A stretch of 64,000 nt of DNA from Pirellulales bacterium (GTDB lineage: Bacteria > Planctomycetota > Planctomycetia > Pirellulales > JAEUIK01): positions 61,513-125,512 of the forward strand of contig JAHBXR010000021.1 in NCBI GenBank assembly GCA_019636335.1, read 5' to 3'. Shown here piece by piece: positions 19,109 through 28,600 of this stretch (within the stretch, counting starts at the first letter, position 1; each line of letters starts with the position of its first letter). Under the pieces are notes generated by a model. It saw nothing but the letters and a program-made list of their open reading frames with translations, ran no database searches and had not been told where the DNA came from. The position numbers and the translations under genes are program-made.

Positions 19109-19564
19109 TTAGCCGCGGCGACCGACGAGACCTCGCATGGCCAAGGGCCCCATCGTAGCCGAGGGACGCATTGTCGGAGCTGCGCTAGGCTCGACCACGG
19201 TCACTCGTTCGGCTCCATAGCCACGTCGCTCGTTGCCGAGTCGCGGGGTCATGGCGTCGACCGCCTCGCGAGGATGGATGCGGTTGACCTTCGAACCGGT
19301 TCGCGGCGTGCTGCTGGCGGCATCGGTCTTGGGTCCGCGACGACCGGCAGCCCGCACGACGAGGGCCGGCACCACTTCTTCGGCCGACTCTTCGGTTTCG
19401 TCGATCGTCTCTTCGAGCATGGGCAACTCGGCACGGACGACACGCACCTCTCGCGGGGCCTCGATGCCGACACGAACCGATTTTCCGGAGACACGCAGGA
19501 TGGTGATCGTGATCTCGTTTCCAACGCGAATCTGCTCCTTCAGCTTCCGTGTCAGCACCAACAT
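19109..19564 (-). CDS. csrA: Carbon storage regulator CsrA with long C-terminal extension
   Basis: Residues 1-60 are a clear CsrA: MLVLTRKLKEQIRVG, ITITILRVSGKSVRVGIEAP and REVRVVRAEL, an RNA-binding dimer that blocks or promotes translation at GGA motifs. The protein runs to 151 residues, about twice the usual 60-75, with an acidic linker (LEETIDETEESAEEV) and a basic, low-complexity tail rich in Arg, Gly, Pro and Met. A 16-bp palindrome with an ATGGATG core lies upstream at 19697-19712 and may be part of its regulation. fliM, a common CsrA-linked function, is 6 kb away. Confidence 0.9.
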   Translation of the reverse strand: MLVLTRKLKEQIRVGNEITITILRVSGKSVRVGIEAPREVRVVRAELPMLEETIDETEESAEEVVPALVVRAAGRRGPKTDAASSTPRTGSKVNRIHPREAVDAMTPRLGNERRGYGAERVTVVEPSAAPTMRPSATMGPLAMRGLVGRRG

Positions 19565-19696
19565 GGCTTTCTCCTTGGCATCTGCCTGCGTCGGCAGGCT
19601 TTGTTTGATTTCCCATCGTTGTCGCCTGCGTGGGACAACGGAATTCTTCTATTGCAGGAGGCGTGCCAATCGAATTTCCGCCCGCGCGGAATAGTC

Positions 19697-19712
19697 CGCA
19701 TCCATGGATGCG
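19697..19712. promoter_or_regulatory. 16-bp perfect palindrome upstream of csrA
   Basis: CGCATCCATGGATGCG reads the same on both strands, about 130 bp upstream of the csrA start. It could be a protein-binding operator or, in RNA, a hairpin presenting GGA. Function is inference. Confidence 0.4.
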
Positions 19713-19839
19713 ATATAGACTTACGACGAATAAAAAACATGGACACCAGTGCGCTACTGTGCGCATGTTTACAAGTGCTTGGAAAGGCTACAAACTGGCC
19801 TTGTAGCGTCTGTCCGAGAGGGCCACTAGCGGTGGTGGC

Positions 19840-20592
19840 TCAGGCGCGTTTCTTCGCGCGGTGGGCGATCTGGTCGCGCAATTGGGCGGCCAACTCGTAC
19901 TGCTCGCGCGAGATGGCGTCGGCCAGTCGTTCCGAGAGGGTCTGACCGACGTTGTATTGGTCGCGGAGCGATTCACGCAGCTCGACCAGCCGGGCGACCA
20001 TCTCGTCTTCCTCGAAGGGCTCTTCGGCGTCGGCGTCGGCGTAGATTTCGCGCAGGCGATCGAGCCCGGTGTTCAGCGTCTCGATCGCCGGCTCCGGCCC
20101 GCGTTCTTCGAGCTCGGCCAGGGCCGCGGCCTGCGTGCGGTGGAAGAGGATAAACGGGCGGTATTGCTCGTGCGATTCGGTCCATTCGTCCGCGGGGGAG
20201 CAACTACGGACGAAGTCCATGAAGGCGAGATTGTGATCGGCATCGCGGACAGCGTGCTCGTATTCGCGCAGCGCCAGCCAGCAGATGCGACGATGGTAGA
20301 ACTGCACGAGCTCTCGATCCACCTCGTTGCACTGCTCTTCGGTGAGGGTGAAGCCATCTCCCTCGTGGATCGCCAGGGCGAGCAGATAGTCGAAGTAGGT
20401 TTCGGCGCCGCCGGGACGCTGACCATCGGGGCGATGAGTCGTTTCGAGTTGCATGACCCCCAACTCGACCCGCATCTGCAGGACCTCGCGACCGTCGTGT
20501 GCCTCGACCAGCCGGACGCTGATTTCGCCTGGCTCGTGGGGCCAATCGCGGAGCACGTGATCGATATCTTGTCGCGGGGGACGTTTCGCCAT
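19840..20592 (-). CDS. UVR (UvrB/UvrC) motif-containing protein
   Basis: A 250-residue, strongly acidic protein. The only recognisable domain is a C-terminal UVR motif, LADAISREQYELAAQLRDQI, at about residues 222-241, which in UvrB/UvrC and McsA mediates protein contacts. The rest (residues 1-215) reads as a conserved planctomycete protein of unknown role with an MQLETTHRPDGQRP segment. The ATG at 20592 is preferred; an earlier in-frame start adds 13 residues. It is not a full UvrB, UvrC or Clp protein. Confidence 0.7.
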   Translation of the reverse strand: MAKRPPRQDIDHVLRDWPHEPGEISVRLVEAHDGREVLQMRVELGVMQLETTHRPDGQRPGGAETYFDYLLALAIHEGDGFTLTEEQCNEVDRELVQFYHRRICWLALREYEHAVRDADHNLAFMDFVRSCSPADEWTESHEQYRPFILFHRTQAAALAELEERGPEPAIETLNTGLDRLREIYADADAEEPFEEDEMVARLVELRESLRDQYNVGQTLSERLADAISREQYELAAQLRDQIAHRAKKRA

Positions 20593-20848
20593 TACTATTT
20601 CCTGGACGTCGCCGCCGGGCCAGCCCTTCACGTCGCTAGCAGCGGCCTTACCTCCACCCGATTATACGCAGCTGGGAAAGTGGCGACACCCAGGGAGCAA
20701 GGGTTGGGGAGTTTCTACGGTCTGCGACGTCTGACCGAAGCCCGGCTTTGCGGTGCCGAGGCACGGTTCTGGGCTTGGGAACCTGCACGGAGAATCTGCG
20801 ATCGCGCCGGGGTGGTCGTGTCTGGCCAGATTGTCTGGCTGGTTTGCC

Positions 20849-20995
20849 AACCCGAAGCGTCAGGAACCAATCCCAAGCGCGAAGCGTCAGCAAGGGGATT
20901 CCTAGAAAGAACGTCGATCGAAGCGCTCCCTCGCTCACGCTTCGGGTTACGATTCCGCGAAAAGCACAATTTCAAAAACTCACGCTTCGAGTTTC
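20849..20995. repeat. Planctomycete-type intergenic repeat with nested inverted copies
   Basis: AACCCGAAGCGT at 20849-20860 is matched by its exact inverse ACGCTTCGGGTT at 20937-20948. A degenerate direct copy (GCGAAGCGTCAGCAAGG, from 20878) and a second inverted copy (CTCACGCTTCGAGTTT, 20979-20994) lie inside and beside. Short repeats built on this CGAAGCGTGAGCGAGG core recur in planctomycete intergenic DNA as I recall them. It lies within a 498-bp gap (20593-21090) that otherwise shows no gene. Confidence 0.6.
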
Positions 20996-21090
20996 TCTTG
21001 TCGGCGCCTTCGGCCGCCATAGAATCTTACCACACACGGGTGGTCGAGGTGCTCGACGCCACAGGGCAGGGGGGTTACCGTAGCAGCGAC

Positions 21091-22380
21091 ATGTCGCTCG
21101 AAGAGACCCCCATCCTGCGCCGCCTGCTCGTGCCCTATCGGCCCCGGCCCACGGCACGTACGTTCGACGCGCGGGCGCAGACGCAATCGCAGGATGGTCT
21201 CGACATAACGGTGGCCGTGCTCGACAGCAAGGAAAGCCGGCACTATTTCGGCGTCCCCATGGCGCGGCGCGGCATTCAGCCCTTGTGGCTGCGCGTGGTC
21301 AACCGCGCCGAGGGCCCCTACCGGGTCAACCTGGTGGGGATCGACCCGAATTATTTCTCCGCGCACGAGGCCTCGGCGGCGAATCACTTTTCGAGCGGCA
21401 AGCGGATCCTCGGCTTCGGCGCCGCGGCGCTGCTCGTGTTCTTCCCGCTCATCTGGCTGCTGCCCTTCAAGCTCTTCGGCGCGTGGCGGGCGAATCGCCA
21501 GATGGACGACTACTTTCACGAACACGCCTTTCGCTTGCGCCCCGTCGAACCGGGCGAGACGTCGGAGGGGTTTGTCTTCACCTCCCTCGATATCGGCAAC
21601 AAGATCATCCACGTACGACTGCTCGGGATCGAGGACACGCGCGAGTTCGTCTTTTCGGTGCCCGTGCCGGGGCTCGACGCCGACTACGCGCGGCGGGCGT
21701 TTCAGGATCTCTACCCAGCGGAGCAGCAAATCGAGTGCGACGAACTGTCGCTGGGACATCACCTGGCCGAGGCGCCGGCGACCACGCTCAACGGTCGCGG
21801 CACACGTTTCGGCGATCCGGTAAACCTGGTGATCGTGGGAGAGTTCCCCACGGTGGTGAGCGCCTTCGGCGCACGCTGGGACGAGACCGAGGTGATTACG
21901 CTGGCGACGTGCTGGAAGACGGCACGAGCGTTCTTGACCGGCTCCGAATATCGCTACTCGCCCGTGAGCCCATTGCACCTCTACGGACGCATCCAGGACT
22001 TTGCCTTGCAGCGTGTGCGCAAATCGATCAACGAGCGGCTGCACATGCGGTTGTGGGCCACGCCGTTGCGACTCGGGGGACAGCCGGTCTGGGTCGGCCA
22101 GGTCAGCCGCGACATGGGCGTACGCCTGACCTGGCGGACCTGGAACCTGACGACCCACCGGATCGATCCCGATATCGACGAAGCTCGCGACTATGTGCTC
22201 GAAGACCTGTTTCAGGCGGGACGCCTCAAGTTGGCGGGCTACGTCACACGGCAGGATGCCGTGCCGGGAGAAATCCGCCGCCGCAACCTGACTGGGGATC
22301 CCTATTTCACCGACGGCAAGCTGGCCGTGATGGTGGTTTCGCCCACGCGAACCACGGCGCGATTCGTAGCCTGGGAATAG
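21091..22380 (+). CDS. LssY_C domain membrane protein
   Basis: A 429-residue protein whose C-terminal half matches the LssY_C family: LHLYGRIQDFALQRVR, VWVGQVSRDMGVRLTWRTW, THRIDPDIDEARDYVLEDL. One membrane segment (about residues 105-128, FGAAALLVFFPLIWLLPF) splits a short N-terminal part from the rest. LssY_C proteins are often linked to phospholipid phosphatase (PAP2) modules; none is fused here. The ATG at 21091 is the first credible start; the same frame stays open far upstream only because of GC bias. Confidence 0.78.
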   Translation: MSLEETPILRRLLVPYRPRPTARTFDARAQTQSQDGLDITVAVLDSKESRHYFGVPMARRGIQPLWLRVVNRAEGPYRVNLVGIDPNYFSAHEASAANHFSSGKRILGFGAAALLVFFPLIWLLPFKLFGAWRANRQMDDYFHEHAFRLRPVEPGETSEGFVFTSLDIGNKIIHVRLLGIEDTREFVFSVPVPGLDADYARRAFQDLYPAEQQIECDELSLGHHLAEAPATTLNGRGTRFGDPVNLVIVGEFPTVVSAFGARWDETEVITLATCWKTARAFLTGSEYRYSPVSPLHLYGRIQDFALQRVRKSINERLHMRLWATPLRLGGQPVWVGQVSRDMGVRLTWRTWNLTTHRIDPDIDEARDYVLEDLFQAGRLKLAGYVTRQDAVPGEIRRRNLTGDPYFTDGKLAVMVVSPTRTTARFVAWE

Positions 22381-22495
22381 ATCGCGGATTTCGCCCGCGA
22401 GATGGAAACGGTCTGTCGGCCGCACTATCCTGGTCGGCGCGGCCGCAGGGCGTCACTCTCGCCCGCCGCACACCTCATCCCCCCAGGCCACGACC

Positions 22496-24004
22496 ATGAA
22501 ATTCTGGCTCACCTGCCTCTCCGTTGGCTGTATCGCATGGAGCGTCTGGCCGGTGACGTCGATCGCGGCCGGCTTGTTACGTGCCGGTGTGGCCAAGGTC
22601 GAGATCACCGACCGTGCGGCGGGACCGGTCCACGATCCGCTCTACGTCAAGGCGCTCGTGCTCGAGAACAACTCGACGCGAGCCGTGCTGATCACGCTCG
22701 ACGCGGTGGCCATCGCCGAGATCGGCACCATTCCGAACAGCTATCTGGGAGACGTGCGCGCCCGGCTGGAGAAAGAGCTGGGCATCGCGCCGGCGAGCGT
22801 CCTCGTCAACGCGAGTCATTGCCACGGCATCGTCTGCGCCGACGTGGTCGAGAGAACCTTTGCCGCGGTGAAAGAGGCCGTGGCGGGACTCGTGCCCGTG
22901 AGAGTGGGAGCAGGCGTCGGACACGAAGACCGCATCATGGAGAACCGGCGTCTCAAGATGAAGGACGGTCGCGAAGTCGACGTGCGCCATGCGTACTCGC
23001 TGCCGCCGGATGACGAAGTCGCGGCCGTGGGGCCCGTCGATCCTGAGATCGGGATATTGCGACTCGATCGTCGCGACGGTCGCCCGCTGGCGGTGGTGTA
23101 TAACTTCGCCTGCCATCCGATTCAAAGCGTGCCGAACGGGGGCAATACGGCCGACATGAGCGGTTTCGCCTCGCGCGTCATCGAACAGAATCTGGCCGAG
23201 GACACGATCGCGCTGTACGTGCAGGGGTGCGGCGGCGACATCAATCCGATCTGGTACAAAGACGTCGATCGCCCGCGCGACGGCGAACCGTTGGGCAACC
23301 TGCTCGGCCTGAACACGCTGCAAGCGGTTCGCAAGATCGAATGCCGAGACGACGACCGGCTGGCCATTCGCAACGAGGTGCTCGAATTGCCGCGCGCCAA
23401 CACGGCCGAGCGGATCGTCGCGCTCGAGAGCGAGTCGCAACGGTTGCTTCGCTCGTTGCAGGGAACGCACCTGAATCTGAAGACGTTTCTCCCCCTGGCG
23501 GTGAAGTATGGCTGGTCGGAGGATTATCCCTCCTCTGCCGCGCATCGCTACTTGCGCGACGAGGCCGCCGGCCGAGACGACTTGCGCAAGCTCGACGCGA
23601 CGAACCGCGCTTATCTCAAGCAGTACATCCACAACATCCACGTCATGGAGGAGTTGACCCGCATTCAGACGAATCTAGCCCTGCTGCGCAAGCATCAGGC
23701 GACGAATCTCGCGGCGTCGAAGCGCACGCTCGAGGCCGAACTGGTCGGCCTGCGCGTGGGAGACTTCATCCTGCTGGCGTTTCCGGGCGAGTTGGTCGTC
23801 GAGATCGGGTTGAATCTCAAAGCAGCGTCGCCGCACGTGTACACGTTCGTCGCTGGCTACTCGAACGGCTACATCTATTACGCCCCCACGACAGAGCAAC
23901 TACTGAACGCTGGCGCCGCGCAAGAAGACAGCGAATGCCTGCTGGCGCCACACTGGCAGAAGATCTTCGAAACGCGGGCCGTGGAAATGCTCGGCAAACT
24001 CTAG
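22496..24004 (+). CDS. Neutral/alkaline ceramidase-like protein, exported
   Basis: A 502-residue protein with an N-terminal signal peptide (about residues 1-24) followed by GLLRAGVAKVEITDRAAGP, typical of the neutral/alkaline non-lysosomal ceramidase N-terminal domain used widely in planctomycetes. Metal-ligand-like motifs are NASHCHGI, FACHPIQ and VQGCGGDINPIW. True ceramidases are longer, so this is a family member that may cleave amides or esters other than ceramide. It precedes another exported hydrolase on the same strand. Confidence 0.83.
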   Translation: MKFWLTCLSVGCIAWSVWPVTSIAAGLLRAGVAKVEITDRAAGPVHDPLYVKALVLENNSTRAVLITLDAVAIAEIGTIPNSYLGDVRARLEKELGIAPASVLVNASHCHGIVCADVVERTFAAVKEAVAGLVPVRVGAGVGHEDRIMENRRLKMKDGREVDVRHAYSLPPDDEVAAVGPVDPEIGILRLDRRDGRPLAVVYNFACHPIQSVPNGGNTADMSGFASRVIEQNLAEDTIALYVQGCGGDINPIWYKDVDRPRDGEPLGNLLGLNTLQAVRKIECRDDDRLAIRNEVLELPRANTAERIVALESESQRLLRSLQGTHLNLKTFLPLAVKYGWSEDYPSSAAHRYLRDEAAGRDDLRKLDATNRAYLKQYIHNIHVMEELTRIQTNLALLRKHQATNLAASKRTLEAELVGLRVGDFILLAFPGELVVEIGLNLKAASPHVYTFVAGYSNGYIYYAPTTEQLLNAGAAQEDSECLLAPHWQKIFETRAVEMLGKL

Positions 24005-24136
24005 CAACCTGTAGAATTCTTCCACTGGCTGCTAGCCTAGGCAGGCGATCTGAGATCGGCGTGCCTCGCGGCGCATCGCGTTTAGAAGATGGAATCAACC
24101 GTCCGTTTCTACCCCACGTCAGAAGGCTGCTCCACC

Positions 24137-25408
24137 ATGCTATGCCGAGTCTCGCTTCTCTCGCTCTGCCTGGTTCTGCTCGCCTTCCCCTGGGGCCATT
24201 TGCTGGGGGACGATACGACAAGTCCCTCGAAGCTGCCGGCCTCGACTCCCTGGAACCTCGAAAAGCTGTCTCAGCCCCCCGAGTTCTATTGGGTCGACGA
24301 CGCGGGGCCGGTGCGATCGTTGTTCTACGTCGGCGAGTGGTACAACGGCATCCCGACGCGCGTCTTCGCCTACTATGCCACGCCCGGCACCTTGGCGGGC
24401 GATACCTCGCAAGACAAGAATCTGCCGGCGGTCGTGCTGGTGCATGGCGGCGGCGGCACGGCGTTTCGCGAATGGGCCGAGTTGTGGGCCAAGCGCGGCT
24501 ATGCGGCCATCGCCATGGACTTGTCGGGACATCGACCGATCGAGAACACCAACCCACACTCGCCCGAGAATCGCGTGCGGCACTCCGGCGCGGGGCCCGA
24601 TCAAGGTGACGATGAAAAGTTCGGCAGCATCGCCAAGCCGGTCGAAGAGCAATGGCCCTATCATGCCGTGGCCAACGTGATTCGCGCGCATTCGCTCGTG
24701 CGCAGCTTTCCTGAAGTGGATCCCGAGCGAACCGCGATCACGGGCATTAGTTGGGGCGGATATCTCACTTGCATGGTCGCGGGGGTCGACTCGCGATTTC
24801 GCGTGGCGGTGCCGGTTTACGGCTGTGGCTTCCTGGCCGAGAGCAGCGTGTGGCACGATCGCATGGCCCAGATGTCGTCGGAAGATCGCGAGCGTTGGAC
24901 GACGCTCTGGGATCCGGCGCAATACCTGCCCAGCGTGTCGATGCCGATCTTGTTCATGAACGGCACGAACGACGGAGCCTACTTTCTCGACAGCTATCAG
25001 AAGAGCTACGACCTGGTGCCGGCGCCAAAACAGATTCGTGTGACGGTGAACATGCCTCACAGTCATCCCGACGGTTGGGCGCCCCAGGAGATCGGGCTGT
25101 TCGTTGACCAGTATCTGCGCGGTAGCACTCCGCTGCCGAAGGTGGATGCTCCCCGACGTGACGGAGAGCAAGTGGTGGTCCCCTACTCGAGCGCACTTCC
25201 TCTCAAGACGGCAGAGATTCATTGGACGACCGAAAGTGGCCCGATCAATCGTCGCAAGTGGGAATCGCAGCCGGGGACGATCGAAACCGACAAGGTGACC
25301 ACACCCGCGCCACCGGCGGAGGCGACCGTGTGGTTCGTCACAGTGACCGACGAACGGAAAGCGACGGTCAGCACCGAGGTGCAGTTCGCCCTAGCGCCGG
25401 CCCCCTAG
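24137..25408 (+). CDS. Exported alpha/beta hydrolase (acetyl xylan esterase/dienelactone hydrolase-like)
   Basis: A 423-residue secreted hydrolase. The signal peptide is about residues 1-25 (LLSLCLVLLAFPWGHLLG). The oxyanion region is VVLVHGGGGTAFREWA, the nucleophile is in ITGISWGGYLTCM (Ser about 205), the Asp in MNGTNDGAYF, and the His in NMPHSHPDGW. The C-terminal 90 residues form a beta-rich domain. The fold fits the prolyl-oligopeptidase-like esterases common in planctomycete polysaccharide degradation. The ATG at 24137 opens a clean signal peptide; an upstream in-frame ATG at 24089 would mask it. Confidence 0.8.
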   Translation: MLCRVSLLSLCLVLLAFPWGHLLGDDTTSPSKLPASTPWNLEKLSQPPEFYWVDDAGPVRSLFYVGEWYNGIPTRVFAYYATPGTLAGDTSQDKNLPAVVLVHGGGGTAFREWAELWAKRGYAAIAMDLSGHRPIENTNPHSPENRVRHSGAGPDQGDDEKFGSIAKPVEEQWPYHAVANVIRAHSLVRSFPEVDPERTAITGISWGGYLTCMVAGVDSRFRVAVPVYGCGFLAESSVWHDRMAQMSSEDRERWTTLWDPAQYLPSVSMPILFMNGTNDGAYFLDSYQKSYDLVPAPKQIRVTVNMPHSHPDGWAPQEIGLFVDQYLRGSTPLPKVDAPRRDGEQVVVPYSSALPLKTAEIHWTTESGPINRRKWESQPGTIETDKVTTPAPPAEATVWFVTVTDERKATVSTEVQFALAPAP

Positions 25409-25620
25409 AGCGCTGGATTGCCGGGAATGGTGTAGGTAATCGCCACGCCGCGCTACGCTACTCTAGCTGTTTGCGCGCATCGTGGGGCCGACCGGGGGCA
25501 AGGGGCTGGAATGCCGCGATGGCTGGACAGGGTTCCCGGTTCTGGTCAAAGTACGAATGAGCCGCCCTGCACCCCACCCTTGCGGCAGCCCACCTGTAGC
25601 AACCTTCAAGGACCCTCTCG

Positions 25621-28600
25621 ATGCCCCTCGTGTCCGTCAACCGGCACGCCCTTGTTTTCTGCGTGCCGGCGATCTTGTTGATTGGCTTGATGTCTCATCC
25701 CGTGCTGGGGCAAAAGGTGCTTGCGCCCGGCTTCAAGGTCGAGTTGTTCTTCGGGGTGCCGGAAGTCGAACACCCCTCGGTCGTGACGTGCGACGACGCG
25801 GGCAATCTTTTCATCGGCGAGGACCCGATGGACATGCGGGGCCCCACGACCAAGGAATTCGACCGCGTGCTGTTCGTGCGCTGGAACGAGGATGGCACGG
25901 CGGAGCGAACCGTGTTCTGCGAAAATCTTTCGGCCGTGTTCGGGCTGGCATGGCTCGATGGCTGGCTATACGTCATGCACGCGCCCCACTACTCGCGATT
26001 CGCCGATACCGACGGCGACGGCAAGGCGGACGTGCGCGAGGATCTGGCCGAGGGATTCGGTCCGGCGGCGGGAATCTTCGGCTTCAACGATCACATCGTG
26101 ACCGGCATCCGCTTGGGCATGGATGGCTGGATGTATGTCTCCGTCGGGGATAAGGGCATTCAGCGGGCAACCGGCAAGGATGGCTCGGCCATCACGCTCG
26201 AAGGGGGGGGCGTGGTACGCCTGCGCCCCGACGGGACACGGCTCGAGGTCTATTCTTCCGGCACGCGCAATCATCTCGACGTGGCAATGAACTCGCTCGA
26301 TGAGATCTTTACCTACGACAATACCGACGATGGCCTGGGCTGGTGGACGCGATTCACGCACCACATGCAGACGGGTTACTACGGCTACCCCTTCGATTAC
26401 CTGACGCGGCCCGAGCGACACTTGCCACGTATCAGCGAGCATGGGGGCGGTTCGCCGTGCGGGGCGGCCTGTTACCGAGAAGCGGTATGGCCGACGGCCT
26501 ATCGCGACGCCCCCTTCTTCGCCGAGTGGGGCAAAGGCAAGGTGCAGTGCTTTCACGTTACGCGCTCGGGCGGAACCTACACGGGCGAGATCGAAGACTT
26601 CATGGTGCCAGAAGAGAACTCCACCTTCCGGCCCGTCGATCTTTGCTTCAGTCCCGATGGCCGGCACATGTACGTGGCCGACTGGAACTTCGGCGGCTGG
26701 ACGAATCCGACCGTCTGTGGCCGCGTCTATCGCGTGACGTATGTGGGAGAGGGAGAGCCCTCGATAGCAGCGAATACGGTTTCTACCACCAAGGACGATC
26801 CGGCAACTTGGGTCGCGGACTTGAGCAGCGAATCTTTCGCAACTCGCTGGTCGGCGCAGCAGAAGCTGGCCAGGCAGCAAGCATCGCTCGGCGCGTTACG
26901 CGCGCTGCTGGATGATCTAAACGCGACCGGCGCGGCCAAGATCCATGCCCTCTGGGCGCTCGCCGCGGCGAAGGACCTGCACGGCAACGAGGAGGTCGTC
27001 GCGGCGATTCGTCCACGGCTCGACGATTCGCACGGCGATGTGCGGGCGCAGGCCGTCCGCGCCCTCGGCGAGTTGAACGCCCAGGAAGAGGCGTCGGCTA
27101 TCGCAGCACATCTCCGCGATGCCGAGCCGCGCGTGCGGGCACAGGCCGCTATCGCGCTGGGACGGCTCGACGCGAAATCGGCGGTTTCAGCTTTGACGGA
27201 GTCGCTCGACGATCAGGACACGTTCGCGCGGTTCGCCAAGCTGCAGGCCGTGCGGCGACTGAACGACTGGGCCCAAGTGGCCGACGTCTTGCGGCAAACA
27301 GAATCGAACGACGTACGGCACTGGGGAACTCTGGCGGCCAGCGAACAATATGAACCCGGGGCCGTCGCGCTGTTGGCCGATCGCTTGCAGCATTCAGCGA
27401 GCCCCCAGGAGCGCCGTACCTGTGTCGACGCGCTGGCCGACGTCTACTTCCAGGCGGCCCCGTATCAAGAGGGCTGGTGGGGCACGCGCCCCGCGGCGCA
27501 AGCCCCGCCGCGTCCGAAGAAGCACGATTGGGTAGGTGGCCCCACCGTGTTCGCGGCGTTGGCCTCCTCGCTCGACGACACCGACGCGGGAGTGAGGGCG
27601 GCGGTCGTGCGTGCGTTTCAGATGGTGCCGGCCGCGTCGGTGCTCGCCGAACTGCGGCAGGTGGCCGAAGGGGACCCAAGCAAGGACGTCCGCAAAGTGG
27701 CCTTCGCAACGCTGGCCAAGGCAGGGGATGCCGAGTCGCTTTCGTTGTTTTTGCAGGCAGCGGAGAATGCCGACTCGACCGGTGATGTGCGAGCCGAGGC
27801 CGTGCGCGCCGTCGTCACGCTGGGTGGCGCCGGGCAGGCCGAGAAGGTCCGCGCGTTGCTGGCCAATCTCTCTGCCTCGTCGACAGCCTCGGACGAAGTC
27901 GTATCGCTGGCGCTCGATGGGCTGGCCTCGCTGGCCTCGCCCGAGACGGTCGCCATCGTCGAGGAGCGCACCAGATGCGAGCGCCCCCCGGTTCGAGCCA
28001 AGGCGCTGGCCGTGCTCGCGCAATTGCAGAAGGAAGGGGCCGCCGCACGACTGGAAGAGGCCCTGGGTGACGACGCGGTGGTCGTGCGACAGACGGCGGC
28101 ACGGCAATTGGGCGAATTGGGTATTCGTACCGCGGTCGCGGCGCTGGTGAAGCTGACGAGCGATGCCGAGACGCGTTTCGACGCGGTGCTGGCCTTGGCG
28201 AAGATTGCCGATCCGTGTGCGCTCGATGTCTATCTCGATGCCCTGATCGATCGAAGCCGCGAGGTGCGCACCGAGGCACGCAAGACGCTCGTGTCGCTGC
28301 GCGATGAGGTCGCCGACGCGATTCTCGCCAAGGCGCAACGCGGCGAGCTCACGCGCCGCGCGCGCGGTGAATTGGCCGAGATCTATACCCTGCCGCGGCC
28401 GATTACCGCCTGGCACCTGGTCGGTCCCTGGAGCAAGGAGACGGGACAACCGGCCTTCGATCCAGCCTCGGCCGCGGACCTTGGAGGCGAACTCCAGATC
28501 GGCGATCAGAAGGTCGCCTGGAAGCCCGCCGTCGCCGATGCGTCGTCGGGCAAGGTCGACGTCGCCGCGACCCTGGGGGGACATGGCAGTGCCTGGTCGC

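Noticed and set aside
19861..21090. Long open frame upstream of the LssY_C gene
   Set aside because: It is antisense to the UVR-motif gene and crosses a repeat; the frame stays open because of GC bias. The protein begins at 21091.
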